A stretch of DNA of 64,000 nucleotides from Arthrobacter sp. OY3WO11 (GCF_001641125.1 NZ_LWLP01000001.1:3847828-3911827); one strand, 5' to 3'; shown: positions 8,445 to 19,641, numbered from the stretch's first letter. The notes: generated by a model not told the origin, from the sequence alone. Program-made: numbers and translations.

Positions 8445-9896
8445 TCAGCATTCGACGACGTTGACGGCGAGGCCGCCCATGGCCGTTTCCTTGTACTTGG
8501 AGCTCATGTCCTTGCCGGTCTCGCGCATGGTCACGATGACCTCGTCCAGCGACACCCGGTGGGACCCGTCACCCCAGAGCGCCATTTTCGCGGCGTTGAT
8601 CGCTTTCGCCGCGGCGATCGCGTTCCGCTCAATGCACGGAACCTGGACCAGCCCGCCGATCGGATCACACGTCAACCCCAGGTTGTGCTCCATCGCGATC
8701 TCCGCCGCGTTCTCCACCTGCGCCGGAGACCCGCCCATCACCTCAGCCAGCCCGGCAGCGGCCATCGACGACGCCGACCCCACCTCACCCTGGCAACCCA
8801 CCTCAGCCCCCGAAATCGACGCCTGCTCCTTATAGAGCACCCCCACAGCGGCGGCGGCGAGCAGGAAACGCACCACAACGTCGTCCCGGTCCTGCTGCGT
8901 GGCTTTCTCCATCCCCGGCGCGAAATGCAGCGCGTAATACAGCACCGCCGGAATAATCCCCGCCGCACCGTTCGTCGGGGCCGTGACCACCCGGCCCCCG
9001 GACGCGTTCTCCTCATTCACCGCAAGAGCGATCAAATTAACCCACTCCTGCCAATACTTCGGATCATGAAACTCCCCAGCGCCGGCGTCGTTCCCGGAAC
9101 CGTCCTGGCCGTCCACGGCAGGGCGTGCACTTTCCTTCCGCAACCGGTCATACCAGTCCGGGGCACGGCGGCGGACCTTCAACCCGCCCGGCAGCACACC
9201 CTCACGCTTCAGGGACGTGCCCACGCACCCCTCCATGACCGAGTAAATGTGCAGCAACCCCTCCCGGATCTCCCCCGGGGTGCGGCTGTCCTCCTCGTTG
9301 ACCCGCATCACCTCACTGATGCCCAGGCCGGTCACCCGGCAGTGCTCCAGCAACTCGGCGGCGGTCCGGAACGGCAACGGCAGCTCCTGCTTGGACTCCT
9401 CCAGCTCCTGCAGCGCCGCGTCCTCCTCACCCTCCCGGACAATGAACCCGCCACCCACCGAAAAGAACGTCGCCGCATGCAGAACCCGGCCGCCGGCGTC
9501 GGAGACCGTGAACGTCATCCCGTTCGTATGCCGCGGCAGGACAGTCAACGGCCGCAGCACCATATCCTTCACCCCGTACGGCAACGCCACCGCACCGGCC
9601 AACTGCAACAACCCCGTTTCCGCGATCGCGGCCAGCCGCTGCTCCACCTCATCCGGCAGGATCAGCTCCGGATGGAACCCCTCCAACCCCAACAAAATCG
9701 CTGTCATCGTCCCATGCCCATGACCCGTCGCAGCGAGCGACCCATAAAGGTCCACCCGCAACGAAGCCACCTCCGCCAGCAAGCCCGAAGCCTTCAGCTC
9801 CCCCGAAAAAACGGCAGCAGCCCGCATCGGCCCCACGGTGTGGGAAGAAGAGGGGCCAATACCAATAGAGAAAAGGTCAAAGACTCCAACAGCCAT
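8445..9896 (-). CDS. sdaA: L-serine ammonia-lyase, single-chain iron-sulfur type
   Basis: 483 aa with the beta domain first (FDLFSIGIGPSSSHTVGPM) and the alpha domain after about residue 190. The cluster-ligand cysteines are visible in GCQGEVG, GLTCDPIGG and VQVPCIERN. The enzyme converts L-serine to pyruvate and ammonia using an oxygen-sensitive 4Fe-4S cluster. It completes the route glycine to serine to pyruvate encoded by this block. Start ATG after AGGACAAGTA. The preceding 303-bp gap to glyA carries an elaborate nested inverted repeat that may regulate it separately. Confidence 0.97.
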   Translation of the reverse strand: MAVGVFDLFSIGIGPSSSHTVGPMRAAAVFSGELKASGLLAEVASLRVDLYGSLAATGHGHGTMTAILLGLEGFHPELILPDEVEQRLAAIAETGLLQLAGAVALPYGVKDMVLRPLTVLPRHTNGMTFTVSDAGGRVLHAATFFSVGGGFIVREGEEDAALQELEESKQELPLPFRTAAELLEHCRVTGLGISEVMRVNEEDSRTPGEIREGLLHIYSVMEGCVGTSLKREGVLPGGLKVRRRAPDWYDRLRKESARPAVDGQDGSGNDAGAGEFHDPKYWQEWVNLIALAVNEENASGGRVVTAPTNGAAGIIPAVLYYALHFAPGMEKATQQDRDDVVVRFLLAAAAVGVLYKEQASISGAEVGCQGEVGSASSMAAAGLAEVMGGSPAQVENAAEIAMEHNLGLTCDPIGGLVQVPCIERNAIAAAKAINAAKMALWGDGSHRVSLDEVIVTMRETGKDMSSKYKETAMGGLAVNVVEC

Positions 9897-9931
9897 TACT
9901 TGTCCTAACTAAGAATGTGCGTGGGTTGCGT

Positions 9932-10169
9932 GGTGGGTGACCGAATTCCTCCGCGTGCTGCTCCTTCGTCGCTCTGACGCACGCTTCCGGAATCCGCTCA
10001 CCCACCGTCGGCCTGTCACCTTCGCCGACACTTGGCAACCAAGGACTGTGAAAGGTGACGGACTGTTGCCCCTGTGGGACCGACATCCGGAAGCGTGCGT
10101 CTAAGGGAGCGTCACGTCCGCTCAGCGGGCGTCTTCGCGACCGAGCACGCGGAGGATGCCGGACCCACC
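9932..10169 (-). promoter_or_regulatory. Large nested inverted repeat, candidate structured leader of sdaA
   Basis: Four concentric perfect arm pairs are seen: GGTGGGT 9932-9938 with 10163-10169; CCTCCGCGTGCT 9948-9959 with 10144-10155; GACGCACGCTTCCGGA 9976-9991 with 10086-10101; GTCACCTT 10015-10022 with 10052-10059. An apical CTTGG/CCAAG hairpin sits at 10031-10043 and a CCGCT/AGCGG hairpin in the right flank. As RNA on the minus strand it would fold into one long branched structure ahead of sdaA. It does not match the glycine riboswitch or any other class I know. Confidence 0.7.
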
Positions 10170-10199
10170 GGGCCGAAGGTGACAACAGAGCAGCACAGG

Positions 10200-11528
10200 T
10201 CAGCTGAGGTTTGCGACGCCCGGGTACAGGGGGTGGGCCTTCGCCAACTCTTCGACGCGGTGACGCAAGCCCGAAAGGTCCGTCCCGGCGTCGGCCGTCA
10301 ACGCCTCGGCGATGATGTCCGCAACCTCGCGGAAGGCGGCTTCGCCGAAACCGCGGGTGGCGAGAGCCGGGGTGCCGATGCGCAGGCCCGAGGTGACCAT
10401 GGGCGGGCGGGGGTCGAACGGGACGGCGTTGCGGTTGACGGTGATGTCGATTTCCGCGAGCCGGTCCTCAGCCTGCTGGCCGTCAAGCTCACAGTTGCGC
10501 AGGTCCACCAGGACCAGGTGCACGTCGGTGCCGCCGGAGATCACGCTGATCCCCTTGGCGGTGACGTCGGGCTGGACCAGGCGCTCGGCCAGGATCCGGG
10601 CACCGGCCAGGACGCGCTCCTGGCGCTCCTTGAACTCGGCGGATGCGGCGATCTTGAACGCCACGGCCTTGCCCGCAATGACGTGCTCCAGCGGGCCGCC
10701 CTGCTGGCCGGGAAACACAGCCGAGTTGATCTTCTTGGCGATGTCGGCGTCGTTCGTCAGGATGATGCCGCCGCGGGGACCGGCGAGGGTCTTGTGCGTG
10801 GTGGACGTGGTGACGTGGGCGTGCGGCACCGGTGACGGGTGCAGCCCGGCGGCCACGAGCCCGGCAAAGTGCGCCATGTCCACCATCAGGTAGGCGCCCA
10901 CGGAATCGGCGATCCGCCGGAACTCAGCGAAGTCCAGCTGCCGGGCGTAGGCGGACCAGCCGGCCACGATCAGTGCGGGCCTGGTTTCCTGGGCCAGGCG
11001 CTCCACCTCGGCCATGTCCACGGTGTGGGTGTCCTCGCGGACGCCGTACGGGACCACGTTGTAGAGCTTGCCGGAGAAGTTGATCTTCATGCCGTGCGTG
11101 AGGTGGCCGCCGTGGGCAAGGTTCAGGCCCATGATGGTGTCGCCCGGCTTGATGAGTGCGTGCATCACCGAGGCATTGGCCTGCGCACCGGAGTGCGGCT
11201 GCACGTTGGCGAATTCTGCGCCGAACAGTGCCTTGATGCGGTCGATGGCAAGCTGCTCGATGACGTCAACGTGCTCGCAGCCGCCGTAGTAGCGCTTGCC
11301 CGGGTAGCCCTCTGCGTACTTGTTGGTGAGCACAGAACCCTGGGCCTGCATGACGGCGACGGCGGTGTGGTTCTCGGAAGCGATCATCTCCAGGCCGTCG
11401 CGCTGACGGGTCAGCTCGTCGTCGATCTTTGCCGCGATCTCCGGGTCCAGGGCGGAGAGGTCCGCGTCCAGAGACGGGGAGACCACCTGCTCGAAGGCTG
11501 CTGTTGTGGTCATGCCCGCGCCGCTCAC
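10200..11528 (-). CDS. glyA: Serine hydroxymethyltransferase
   Basis: 442 aa, standard length. The PLP lysine lies in TTSTTHKTLAGPRGG; SENHTAVAVMQAQGS, GYPGKRYYGG and VQPHSGAQAN are the usual N-terminal landmarks. The enzyme joins glycine and methylene-THF to serine. A GTG start overlaps the gcvH stop (GTGA); an ATG at 11513 is an alternative. In this operon it would consume the methylene-THF released by the glycine cleavage system, feeding serine to SdaA. A second housekeeping glyA may exist elsewhere. Confidence 0.96.
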   Translation of the reverse strand: MSGAGMTTTAAFEQVVSPSLDADLSALDPEIAAKIDDELTRQRDGLEMIASENHTAVAVMQAQGSVLTNKYAEGYPGKRYYGGCEHVDVIEQLAIDRIKALFGAEFANVQPHSGAQANASVMHALIKPGDTIMGLNLAHGGHLTHGMKINFSGKLYNVVPYGVREDTHTVDMAEVERLAQETRPALIVAGWSAYARQLDFAEFRRIADSVGAYLMVDMAHFAGLVAAGLHPSPVPHAHVTTSTTHKTLAGPRGGIILTNDADIAKKINSAVFPGQQGGPLEHVIAGKAVAFKIAASAEFKERQERVLAGARILAERLVQPDVTAKGISVISGGTDVHLVLVDLRNCELDGQQAEDRLAEIDITVNRNAVPFDPRPPMVTSGLRIGTPALATRGFGEAAFREVADIIAEALTADAGTDLSGLRHRVEELAKAHPLYPGVANLS

Positions 11529-11908
11529 AGTTCGCCGCCGTTGGCTGCCGCGTACTCTTCGGCGGACAGGAGCGGGCCTTCTTCGGTGACGGCCACCTTG
11601 AACAGCCAGCCGGCGCCGTAGGGATCGTTGTTGATCAGCGCGGGGTCGGAGACGACGTCGTCGTTGATCTCCACAACCTCGCCGGTGACGGGGGCGTAGA
11701 GGTCCGAGACGGATTTGGTGGACTCTACTTCGCCGCAGGTCTCCCCCGCTGTCACGGTGGAGCCAACCTCGGGCAGGTCCACGTAGACGATGTCGCCCAG
11801 GGCTTCGGCGGCCACCGCGGAGATGCCGATGTTGGCGGGTCCGGATCCGTCAGTAGCAACCCATTCGTGCTCGGCGGAGTACTTCAGTTCAGCAACAACT
11901 TTTGCCAT
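11525..11908 (-). CDS. gcvH: Glycine cleavage system H protein
   Basis: 127 aa lipoyl carrier. The lipoylated lysine is in ESTKSVSDLYAPV near residue 65; the N-terminal KYSAEHEWV and the central IVYVDLPEVGS are family hallmarks. GcvH shuttles the aminomethyl group from GcvP to GcvT and is reoxidised by dihydrolipoamide dehydrogenase, which is not in this window. Start ATG after GAAGGAAA; the stop overlaps the glyA start. The gene is separated from gcvT by a 32-bp tandem repeat. Confidence 0.97.
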   Translation of the reverse strand: MAKVVAELKYSAEHEWVATDGSGPANIGISAVAAEALGDIVYVDLPEVGSTVTAGETCGEVESTKSVSDLYAPVTGEVVEINDDVVSDPALINNDPYGAGWLFKVAVTEEGPLLSAEEYAAANGGEL

Positions 11909-11937
11909 GGTGTGTTTCCTTCAATCTGGTGTGTGAA

Positions 11938-12050
11938 AAGTGAGAGAGCGTCGGGCCAAAAGCCGCATCAAGTGAAAGAGCGTCCGGATAAAACCGACAT
12001 CAAGTGAGAGAACGTCCGGTCAAAACGCGCATCAAATGAGAGAGCGTTAC
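11938..12050. repeat. 32-bp direct repeats between gcvT and gcvH
   Basis: Three full units (11938-11969, 11970-12001, 12002-12033) and a partial fourth (12034-12050) that runs into the last codons of gcvT. Each unit starts AAGTGAGAGAGCGTCCGG (with small changes), then a few variable bases, AAAA, and ends in CATC. Units abut without spacers. On the transcript strand each gives a CU-rich stretch (GCTCTCTCACTT). Function unknown. Confidence 0.9.
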
Positions 12051-13180
12051 TTCTGGCGCTTGTAGAACGGGAGCTCTACTACTTCGAAGGGCTCGGGTTT
12101 GCCGCGGAGGTCGATGTCCAGGGCGGTGCCGGGTTCGGAGTGTTCGACGTCGACGTAGGCCAGGGCGATCGGGTAGCCAAGGGTGGGTGAAGGCTGGCCG
12201 GAGGTCACCTCGCCCACCACGTTGCCGTCCTTGAGGACCGGATAGTGGCTGCGGCCGGCGCGGCGGCCCAGGCCCTTGAGTCCAACGAGCCTGCGGCCGG
12301 AGGTGGAACCGGCGCCAAGTTCCTTGAGCTCGGCCAGCACGGCCTTGCCCACGAAGTCCGACTCCTTCTTGAGCGAGACGACCGGGCCCAGGCCGGCGGC
12401 GTACGGGTTGCCCTCGCGGGAAAGCTCGTTGCCGTAGAGCGGCATGCCGGCTTCCAGGCGGAGCGAGTCGCGGCAGGCCAGGCCGGCAGGGATGAGGCCG
12501 TGGCCTGCGCCAACTTCCAGCAGCGCGTCCCACAAACCGGCGGCGTCCCCGTTCGGGACGTAGATCTCGAAGCCGTCCTCGCCGGTGTACCCGGTGCGGG
12601 CCAGGAGCAGGTCCTGGACAGCGCCGTTGACTGTAATGCCTACTTCAACGGCCGCGTAGTACTTCAGCTCAGTCACCAGGGAGTGCTGCTCGGCAGGAAC
12701 CAGCGTCAGGAGGATGGCCTCGGCATGGGGTCCCTGCACGGCGATCAGGGAGGTCTCGGCAGACACGTCGTCAACAACAACGTCGAAGCCTGCGGCCCGC
12801 TCGGCGAGTGCGGCGGCAACCACCGCAGCGTTGCCGGCGTTGGGGACCACCAGGTACTTGTCTTCTGCTCGACGGTAGGAGATCAGGTCATCGATGATGC
12901 CGCCGTCCTCCTGGCAGATCAGCGAGTACTTGGCCTTGCCCACGGCCACGGCGGACAGCTTGCCGGCCAGCGCGTAGTCCAAAAAGGCGCCACTGTCGGG
13001 GCCCGTAACCCAGACTTCGCCCATGTGGGAGAGGTCGAACAGGCCTGCAGCGTTACGGACGGCGTGGTGCTCGGCCAGTTCGGAGCTGTACTTCAGGGGC
13101 ATCTGCCAGCCGCCGAAGTCGGTGAAGGAGGCGCCGGCCAGCTTGTGCTGGTCATAGAGCGCTGTGTAGTTCTCAGTCAT
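12047..13180 (-). CDS. gcvT: Glycine cleavage system T protein (aminomethyltransferase)
   Basis: 377 aa. The start ATG (MTENYTALYDQHKL) is chosen because AAGGAATT lies just upstream; an in-frame ATG seven codons earlier overlaps gcvP. Landmarks are FDLSHMGEVWVTGPDS, the folate-site aspartate region, ARTGYTGEDGFEIYVPN and GLACRDSLRLEAGMPLYGNE. GcvT moves the methylene group from aminomethyl-lipoyl-GcvH to THF and releases ammonia. It is 10 bp downstream of gcvP in the same transcript. Confidence 0.96.
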   Translation of the reverse strand: MTENYTALYDQHKLAGASFTDFGGWQMPLKYSSELAEHHAVRNAAGLFDLSHMGEVWVTGPDSGAFLDYALAGKLSAVAVGKAKYSLICQEDGGIIDDLISYRRAEDKYLVVPNAGNAAVVAAALAERAAGFDVVVDDVSAETSLIAVQGPHAEAILLTLVPAEQHSLVTELKYYAAVEVGITVNGAVQDLLLARTGYTGEDGFEIYVPNGDAAGLWDALLEVGAGHGLIPAGLACRDSLRLEAGMPLYGNELSREGNPYAAGLGPVVSLKKESDFVGKAVLAELKELGAGSTSGRRLVGLKGLGRRAGRSHYPVLKDGNVVGEVTSGQPSPTLGYPIALAYVDVEHSEPGTALDIDLRGKPEPFEVVELPFYKRQK

Positions 13181-13190
13181 CAGGAATTCC

Positions 13191-16043
<2,853 letters not shown>

Positions 16044-16090
16044 GAGGGGAACTCCATAACTCAGGTAGCGCCTTAGCACCACGTTGATTC

Positions 16091-16300
16091 GGGTTCCTCC
16101 CCGCTCTGTATTGGACCTGAGAGTTTTGCGTTGCCCTGCAGTTCAGCGGGACGCCACTTGCACCGTCGGTGAGCCCGGTTGCCCGGACTGCTTTCCAGAG
16201 TTGCCTTGCCGCGGCGGTACGTGGGCCTGAGAGATTCCTGGGGAGGATTTGCTCCTACGGCGCCTGCTGAACGTACCGGCAGGACTCTCCCGCCGCAGAT
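16091..16300 (-). ncRNA. Tandem glycine riboswitch
   Basis: Read on the minus strand, aptamer 1 opens with GGGAGAGTCC, contains GAGCAAATCCTCCCC and ends with AATCTCTCAGGCCC. Linker sequences with CTGGAAAG follow. Aptamer 2 has CACCGACGGTGCAAG, GGGCAACGCAAAACTCTCAG and a closing CAGAGCGGGGAGG. These are the conserved glycine-aptamer cores, twice, about 50 bases ahead of gcvP. Tandem aptamers of this class usually switch the cleavage operon on when glycine is high. Confidence 0.93.
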
Positions 16301-16389
16301 CATAAGCATGTGCCACTGGTGGGTGACACGACTCACACCATACCAAGATGCGCAGCGGGATCCAAACTTCGGTCCGCGAAAGGCGACTT

Positions 16390-16415
16390 ACGACGGCGGT
16401 ACGCGCCGCCGTCGT
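16390..16415. repeat. Short intergenic palindrome, divergent family member
   Basis: ACGACGGCGG (16390-16399) and CCGCCGTCGT (16406-16415) pair perfectly across a six-base loop. The core is that of the window-wide palindrome family, but the flanks are shortened. It lies between the end of the membrane-protein gene and the riboswitch, both on the minus strand, and may end the membrane-protein transcript. Confidence 0.6.
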
Positions 16416-16425
16416 CATCCCGTTG

Positions 16426-16749
16426 TCACTGTTCCCTGCGGCTGGCTTTCCGGCCGATGTTGTACCCGGCCCAAAAAGCGAGCAGCAGCAGGCCCACGAC
16501 GGCGATTGCCAGGCCCGCCTGCGTTCCCGGACTGAGAAAGGCCATGCCTGTGCCGGAGAAGGGCTGGTTGCTCAGCGGCGCGTAGGCGAACCAGCCGACG
16601 TAGGTGTTCCTGTTGAGCCAGGCCACCGTGCACCCCACCAACAGGATGACGAGCCCGGCTATGGGCAGGACCGCACCCGGTATCCGGGCGGGTTTCCGCG
16701 GTTCATGTTCTTCAGTGCTGTTTTCTTCAGGCGTGCTGTTGTCCCCCAT
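16426..16749 (-). CDS. Two-helix membrane protein of unknown function (107 aa)
   Basis: A charged, proline- and glutamate-rich N terminus (about 25 residues) precedes two hydrophobic helices (GAVLPIAGLVILLVGCTVAW and AGLAIAVVGLLLLAFWAGY) joined by an extracytoplasmic loop with aromatic residues; the basic tail GRKASRREQ should be cytoplasmic. No Pfam family is recognised. It is divergent from the VOC protein, with only a 47-bp shared promoter region. Function unknown. Confidence 0.75.
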   Translation of the reverse strand: MGDNSTPEENSTEEHEPRKPARIPGAVLPIAGLVILLVGCTVAWLNRNTYVGWFAYAPLSNQPFSGTGMAFLSPGTQAGLAIAVVGLLLLAFWAGYNIGRKASRREQ

Positions 16750-16796
16750 GCAGGCGAGTCTAGCCGGGCTTCAAAGGACGGGATTAGGCTGGGCCC

Positions 16797-17156
16797 ATGT
16801 TGACCCTCGGCAGCACCGTCCTCGGCGTCAATGACGTTGCCCGCGCCACCGCCTTCTGGCACGCAGCCCTCGGTTACGTCCCGCGTGAACCCGGTGACGA
16901 GACCTGGGTAATCCTGGTTCCGGCGTCGGGCCCGGGCGCACAGCTGGCACTGATGCTGAGCGAGACGCCTGCCCAGGACCACCCGCGCATCCACCTGGAT
17001 TTGTATGCGGACAACCAGGAGGCCGAGGTGGAACGGCTGATCTCGCTCGGGGCCTCCCGCGTCGACTGGGACCTCTACCCGGAAGACCCGGATTTCGTTG
17101 TGCTTGCAGACCCGGACGGGAACCGTTTCTGCGTTGTCGCCCACAACCCGCAGTAG
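16797..17156 (+). CDS. VOC-family (glyoxalase/bleomycin-resistance fold) protein
   Basis: 119 aa forming one vicinal-oxygen-chelate module pair. MLTLGSTVLGVNDVARATAFW and the C-terminal DPEDPDFVVLADPDGNRFCVV are typical of actinobacterial glyoxalase-like domain proteins of unassigned substrate. Metal ligands cannot be assigned securely. ATG start without a strong ribosome site. Next to a convergent MFS gene; no operon partners. Confidence 0.85.
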   Translation: MLTLGSTVLGVNDVARATAFWHAALGYVPREPGDETWVILVPASGPGAQLALMLSETPAQDHPRIHLDLYADNQEAEVERLISLGASRVDWDLYPEDPDFVVLADPDGNRFCVVAHNPQ

Positions 17157-17210
17157 CCCCGGCCAGCAGGTGCGGCCGGGGCTACGGGGGTCTGGCAATT
17201 TCAGGAAGCG

Positions 17211-18548
17211 TCACACCTTGGCGGGTTCGGCCACCTTCAATGGTTCGATCTTGCCCATCACGAACAGGTAGTTGGCGGCGCCCACCAGGGCCACCCCGCC
17301 AATGACGGCCAGCGGCGCCACGAAGGAACCGGTCTGGTCCACCAGGACACCGATGAGGATGGGCGTGAAGATGCCGGCAAGGTTGGAGGCAAAGTTCTGC
17401 AGCCCGCCGATGGAGCCCACGTGGCGGGAGCTCGGGGCCACGTCCGCAGGCAGCGACCAGATGCCGGTGGCTGCGACCGTCAGGCTGGAGTAGGCCACTG
17501 ACAGCAAAGCCAGCGCCATCCATGCCTCGGGCACCAGGGCCGCGAACATAATGACCGAACCGCCCGCCAGACCGCCGGCGATGGCGGTCTTGCGTACACG
17601 CGTAATGGAGACTCCCCGCTGCACGGCCCGGTCCGCCACGTAGCCTGCCAGCCAGCCGAACAGGACGGCGCAGATTCCGGGGATGGCACCGAAGAAGCCG
17701 AGCTTGAGCAGGTCGAAACCGCGCTCCTTTACCAGGTAGCTCGGGAAGAAGGTGATGAAGAAGTAGATGGCGCTGTTGAGGCAGAAGAAGCCGAACATCA
17801 TGCTCAGGACAGTCCGGTACTTGAACAGCGAGCGCCACGGAAGCTTCGCTGCACCCTCGTCGTCGCTGGCGGCGCTGCGTGCGCCGCCTTCGCGGATGTA
17901 GGCAACCTCGGCCGCGTCCGCCGTCGGGTGTTCCTCCGGGCTCCGGTAGACCTTCCACCAGACGGCAGCCCAGATGATTCCGGCAATACCGATAATGATG
18001 AAGACGGCGTGCCACGAGGTGAAGGCAACAATCAGGGTCACGATCGGCAGGGCAATGACAGCTCCTACCCGTGAGCCTGAATCCCAGATGCTGGTGGCGA
18101 AGGCGCGCTCCCGGACCGGGAACCAGGTGGCAACCACTTTTGCCGCGGTACTGGGGGCCGGGCTTTCGCCCACGCCGAGCAGGAACCGGGCGGCGAAGAG
18201 GGACCAGAAGCTGGTGGCGGCGGCCGTGACCATGGTGAAGATGGACCACCACACTGCCGCGAGCGAGAAGGACCGGCGCGGACCCACTTTGTCCACGTAC
18301 CAGCCTGCGGCCAGCTGGCAGAAGTCGTAGGCCCAGAAGAAGGCGGCGAAGATAAGCCCCTGCTGGGTTGCCGTCAGTTCGAAATCCTCACCCATGAAGG
18401 GCAGGGCCACGCTGAGGCTGGATCGGTCCAGGTAGTTGATGCTCAGCCCGATGAAGGCGAGCCAGATGATCATCCATCGTTTGCGGGTCATGGTGCGGGG
18501 TGCCTTGGGGGAAGTTTTGGGGGCAAGCCTACTGCCTAGAGCAGTCAT
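17211..18548 (-). CDS. MFS transporter, anion:cation symporter type (sugar-acid uptake)
   Basis: 445 aa, 12 predicted helices. RKRWMIIWLAFIGLSINYLDR with its conserved Asn-Tyr-Asp-Arg, and GESPAPSTAAKVVATWFP after helix 4, identify the ACS family that includes glucarate, galactonate and hexuronate permeases. Start ATG after AAAGGAG. It is divergent from a GntR regulator and carries, in its promoter, the same operator-like sequence as the dehydratase operon at 19642. It therefore probably imports the sugar acid that the operon degrades. Confidence 0.9.
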   Translation of the reverse strand: MTALGSRLAPKTSPKAPRTMTRKRWMIIWLAFIGLSINYLDRSSLSVALPFMGEDFELTATQQGLIFAAFFWAYDFCQLAAGWYVDKVGPRRSFSLAAVWWSIFTMVTAAATSFWSLFAARFLLGVGESPAPSTAAKVVATWFPVRERAFATSIWDSGSRVGAVIALPIVTLIVAFTSWHAVFIIIGIAGIIWAAVWWKVYRSPEEHPTADAAEVAYIREGGARSAASDDEGAAKLPWRSLFKYRTVLSMMFGFFCLNSAIYFFITFFPSYLVKERGFDLLKLGFFGAIPGICAVLFGWLAGYVADRAVQRGVSITRVRKTAIAGGLAGGSVIMFAALVPEAWMALALLSVAYSSLTVAATGIWSLPADVAPSSRHVGSIGGLQNFASNLAGIFTPILIGVLVDQTGSFVAPLAVIGGVALVGAANYLFVMGKIEPLKVAEPAKV

Positions 18549-18624
18549 ACGGTCTCCTTTGACGTAAAGACGGGCTTTGGGCGCAATGGCACGGGGACGG
18601 CCAGGCGCAAGGTTTCAGGGGAAT

Positions 18625-18660
18625 GATCGTATAGGAATCTGGTTAATCATATATAGAAAG
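18625..18660 (-). promoter_or_regulatory. Promoter/operator of the MFS transporter gene
   Basis: On the minus strand a candidate -35 TTGTCC and a -10 TATGAT lie 16 bases apart, followed by ATTCCTATACGATC (18625-18638), a near-palindrome. From the -10 onward it matches the region upstream of the dehydratase gene: TATATGATTAA, two variable bases, AGATTC, one variable base, TATA. The shared block is the probable GntR operator. Confidence 0.65.
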
Positions 18661-18769
18661 TGATCCAGGACAAGTCCTCGCCGGGAAAAACTTCGGCTCG
18701 GGCCCGAATCCGGCGGGTGGCTTATGATTCCCACAGCGACTCCGGCCCCCATGCAAAGAGGTAAAAAGC

Positions 18770-19495
18770 GTGCCCCCACGTCAACCGTCCGATACGTCCC
18801 GCACCAAGGCAGCCGTTACCGACGTCTATGCCGCCATGCGCACGTCCATCCTGAACGGCGAGATCGAGCCGGGTACGCGGATCAACATCGACGCGGTATC
18901 ACGCGCCATGGGTGTCTCCCAGACTCCGGTCCGGGAAGTGCTCCAGCGGCTGGAGGGTGACAACCTGGTGGTCTACACGCCGGGCCGGGGTTACAGCACC
19001 ACTCCCCTGCTGGGGCTCGACGAACTGCGCTCCCTCTTTGAATTCCGGCTGCTGGTGGAGCCGTGGGCTGCCCGGGCGGCGGCAGTGGACCGGCTGGCCA
19101 ATCCTGCGCGCGCCCTGGAGAAGGAGCTGGCCGCCTTCCAGTCCGTGATGCGGGACGGTCACGATCTTCGGCAGGACCTCGTTGCCCACGACACCCGCTT
19201 CCATGACACCATCCTGGCCGCGGCAGGGAATCCGGTAGTCCGGCATGCCTTCGCCCAGACCCACTGCCACCTGCACACCTTCCGCCTCTACCCGGCGGAC
19301 GTGGACGGGGCCATCACGGTGGGCGAGCACTCGGCAGTCAGGGAGGCCATCCTGGCCTGCCGGCCCGAGGCGGCGGAGGAGGCGATGGCACAGCACATCA
19401 GGAACTCGTTCGCCCGCTTTGCGCAGGCCTTCGAGGGGACCGTCGACCTTGAGCCGCTCGAGGAGGGCGGACCACCCAGGACCCGCATCGTGTGA
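18770..19495 (+). CDS. GntR-family (FadR subfamily) transcriptional regulator
   Basis: 241 aa from a GTG start preceded by AAGAGG. The N-terminal winged helix-turn-helix (TDVYAAMRTSILNGEIEPG, ISQTP-like VSQTPVREVLQRLEG) is followed by an all-helical FCD effector domain with metal-ligand pattern Asp-His-His (DLVAHDTRFHDTI, HSAVREAI). FCD regulators usually sense organic or sugar acids. It sits between the MFS transporter and the catabolic operon and probably represses both through the shared ATTC-TATA-GAAT site. A strong terminator follows. Confidence 0.92.
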   Translation: MPPRQPSDTSRTKAAVTDVYAAMRTSILNGEIEPGTRINIDAVSRAMGVSQTPVREVLQRLEGDNLVVYTPGRGYSTTPLLGLDELRSLFEFRLLVEPWAARAAAVDRLANPARALEKELAAFQSVMRDGHDLRQDLVAHDTRFHDTILAAAGNPVVRHAFAQTHCHLHTFRLYPADVDGAITVGEHSAVREAILACRPEAAEEAMAQHIRNSFARFAQAFEGTVDLEPLEEGGPPRTRIV

Positions 19496-19502
19496 CACGA
19501 AC

Positions 19503-19537
19503 AGAAGCCCCGGCCACCAAGCCGGGGCTTCTTTTTT
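19503..19537 (+). terminator. Intrinsic terminator after the GntR gene
   Basis: A perfect 12-bp stem, AGAAGCCCCGGC paired with GCCGGGGCTTCT, has a 6-base loop and is followed by TTTTTT. It starts 7 bp after the regulator stop codon and separates it from the dehydratase promoter. Confidence 0.92.
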
Positions 19538-19556
19538 GGCCTCAGCCCGCACGCCC

Positions 19557-19605
19557 TTGATTCACGTCACACTTCCTATATGATTAAGAAGATTCGTATA
19601 GGAAT
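19557..19605 (+). promoter_or_regulatory. Promoter and operator of the sugar-acid operon
   Basis: Candidate -35 TTGATT (19557-19562) and -10 TATGAT (19579-19584) are 16 bases apart. ATTCGTATAGGAAT (19592-19605) is a near-perfect palindrome overlapping the expected start of transcription. The -10/operator block repeats the one in front of the MFS gene, so both are probably controlled by the GntR protein encoded between them. Confidence 0.7.
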
Positions 19606-19641
19606 TGCCCTCACTCCTCAGATTTCAGAGAGAAGAACAGC

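Noticed and set aside
9877..10185. 102-codon frame between sdaA and glyA
   Set aside because: It lies on the nested inverted repeat and reads as Arg/Pro-rich noise without a ribosome site.
11938..12050. Possible CRISPR array
   Set aside because: Units abut without unique spacers, and there are no cas genes; it is a plain tandem repeat.
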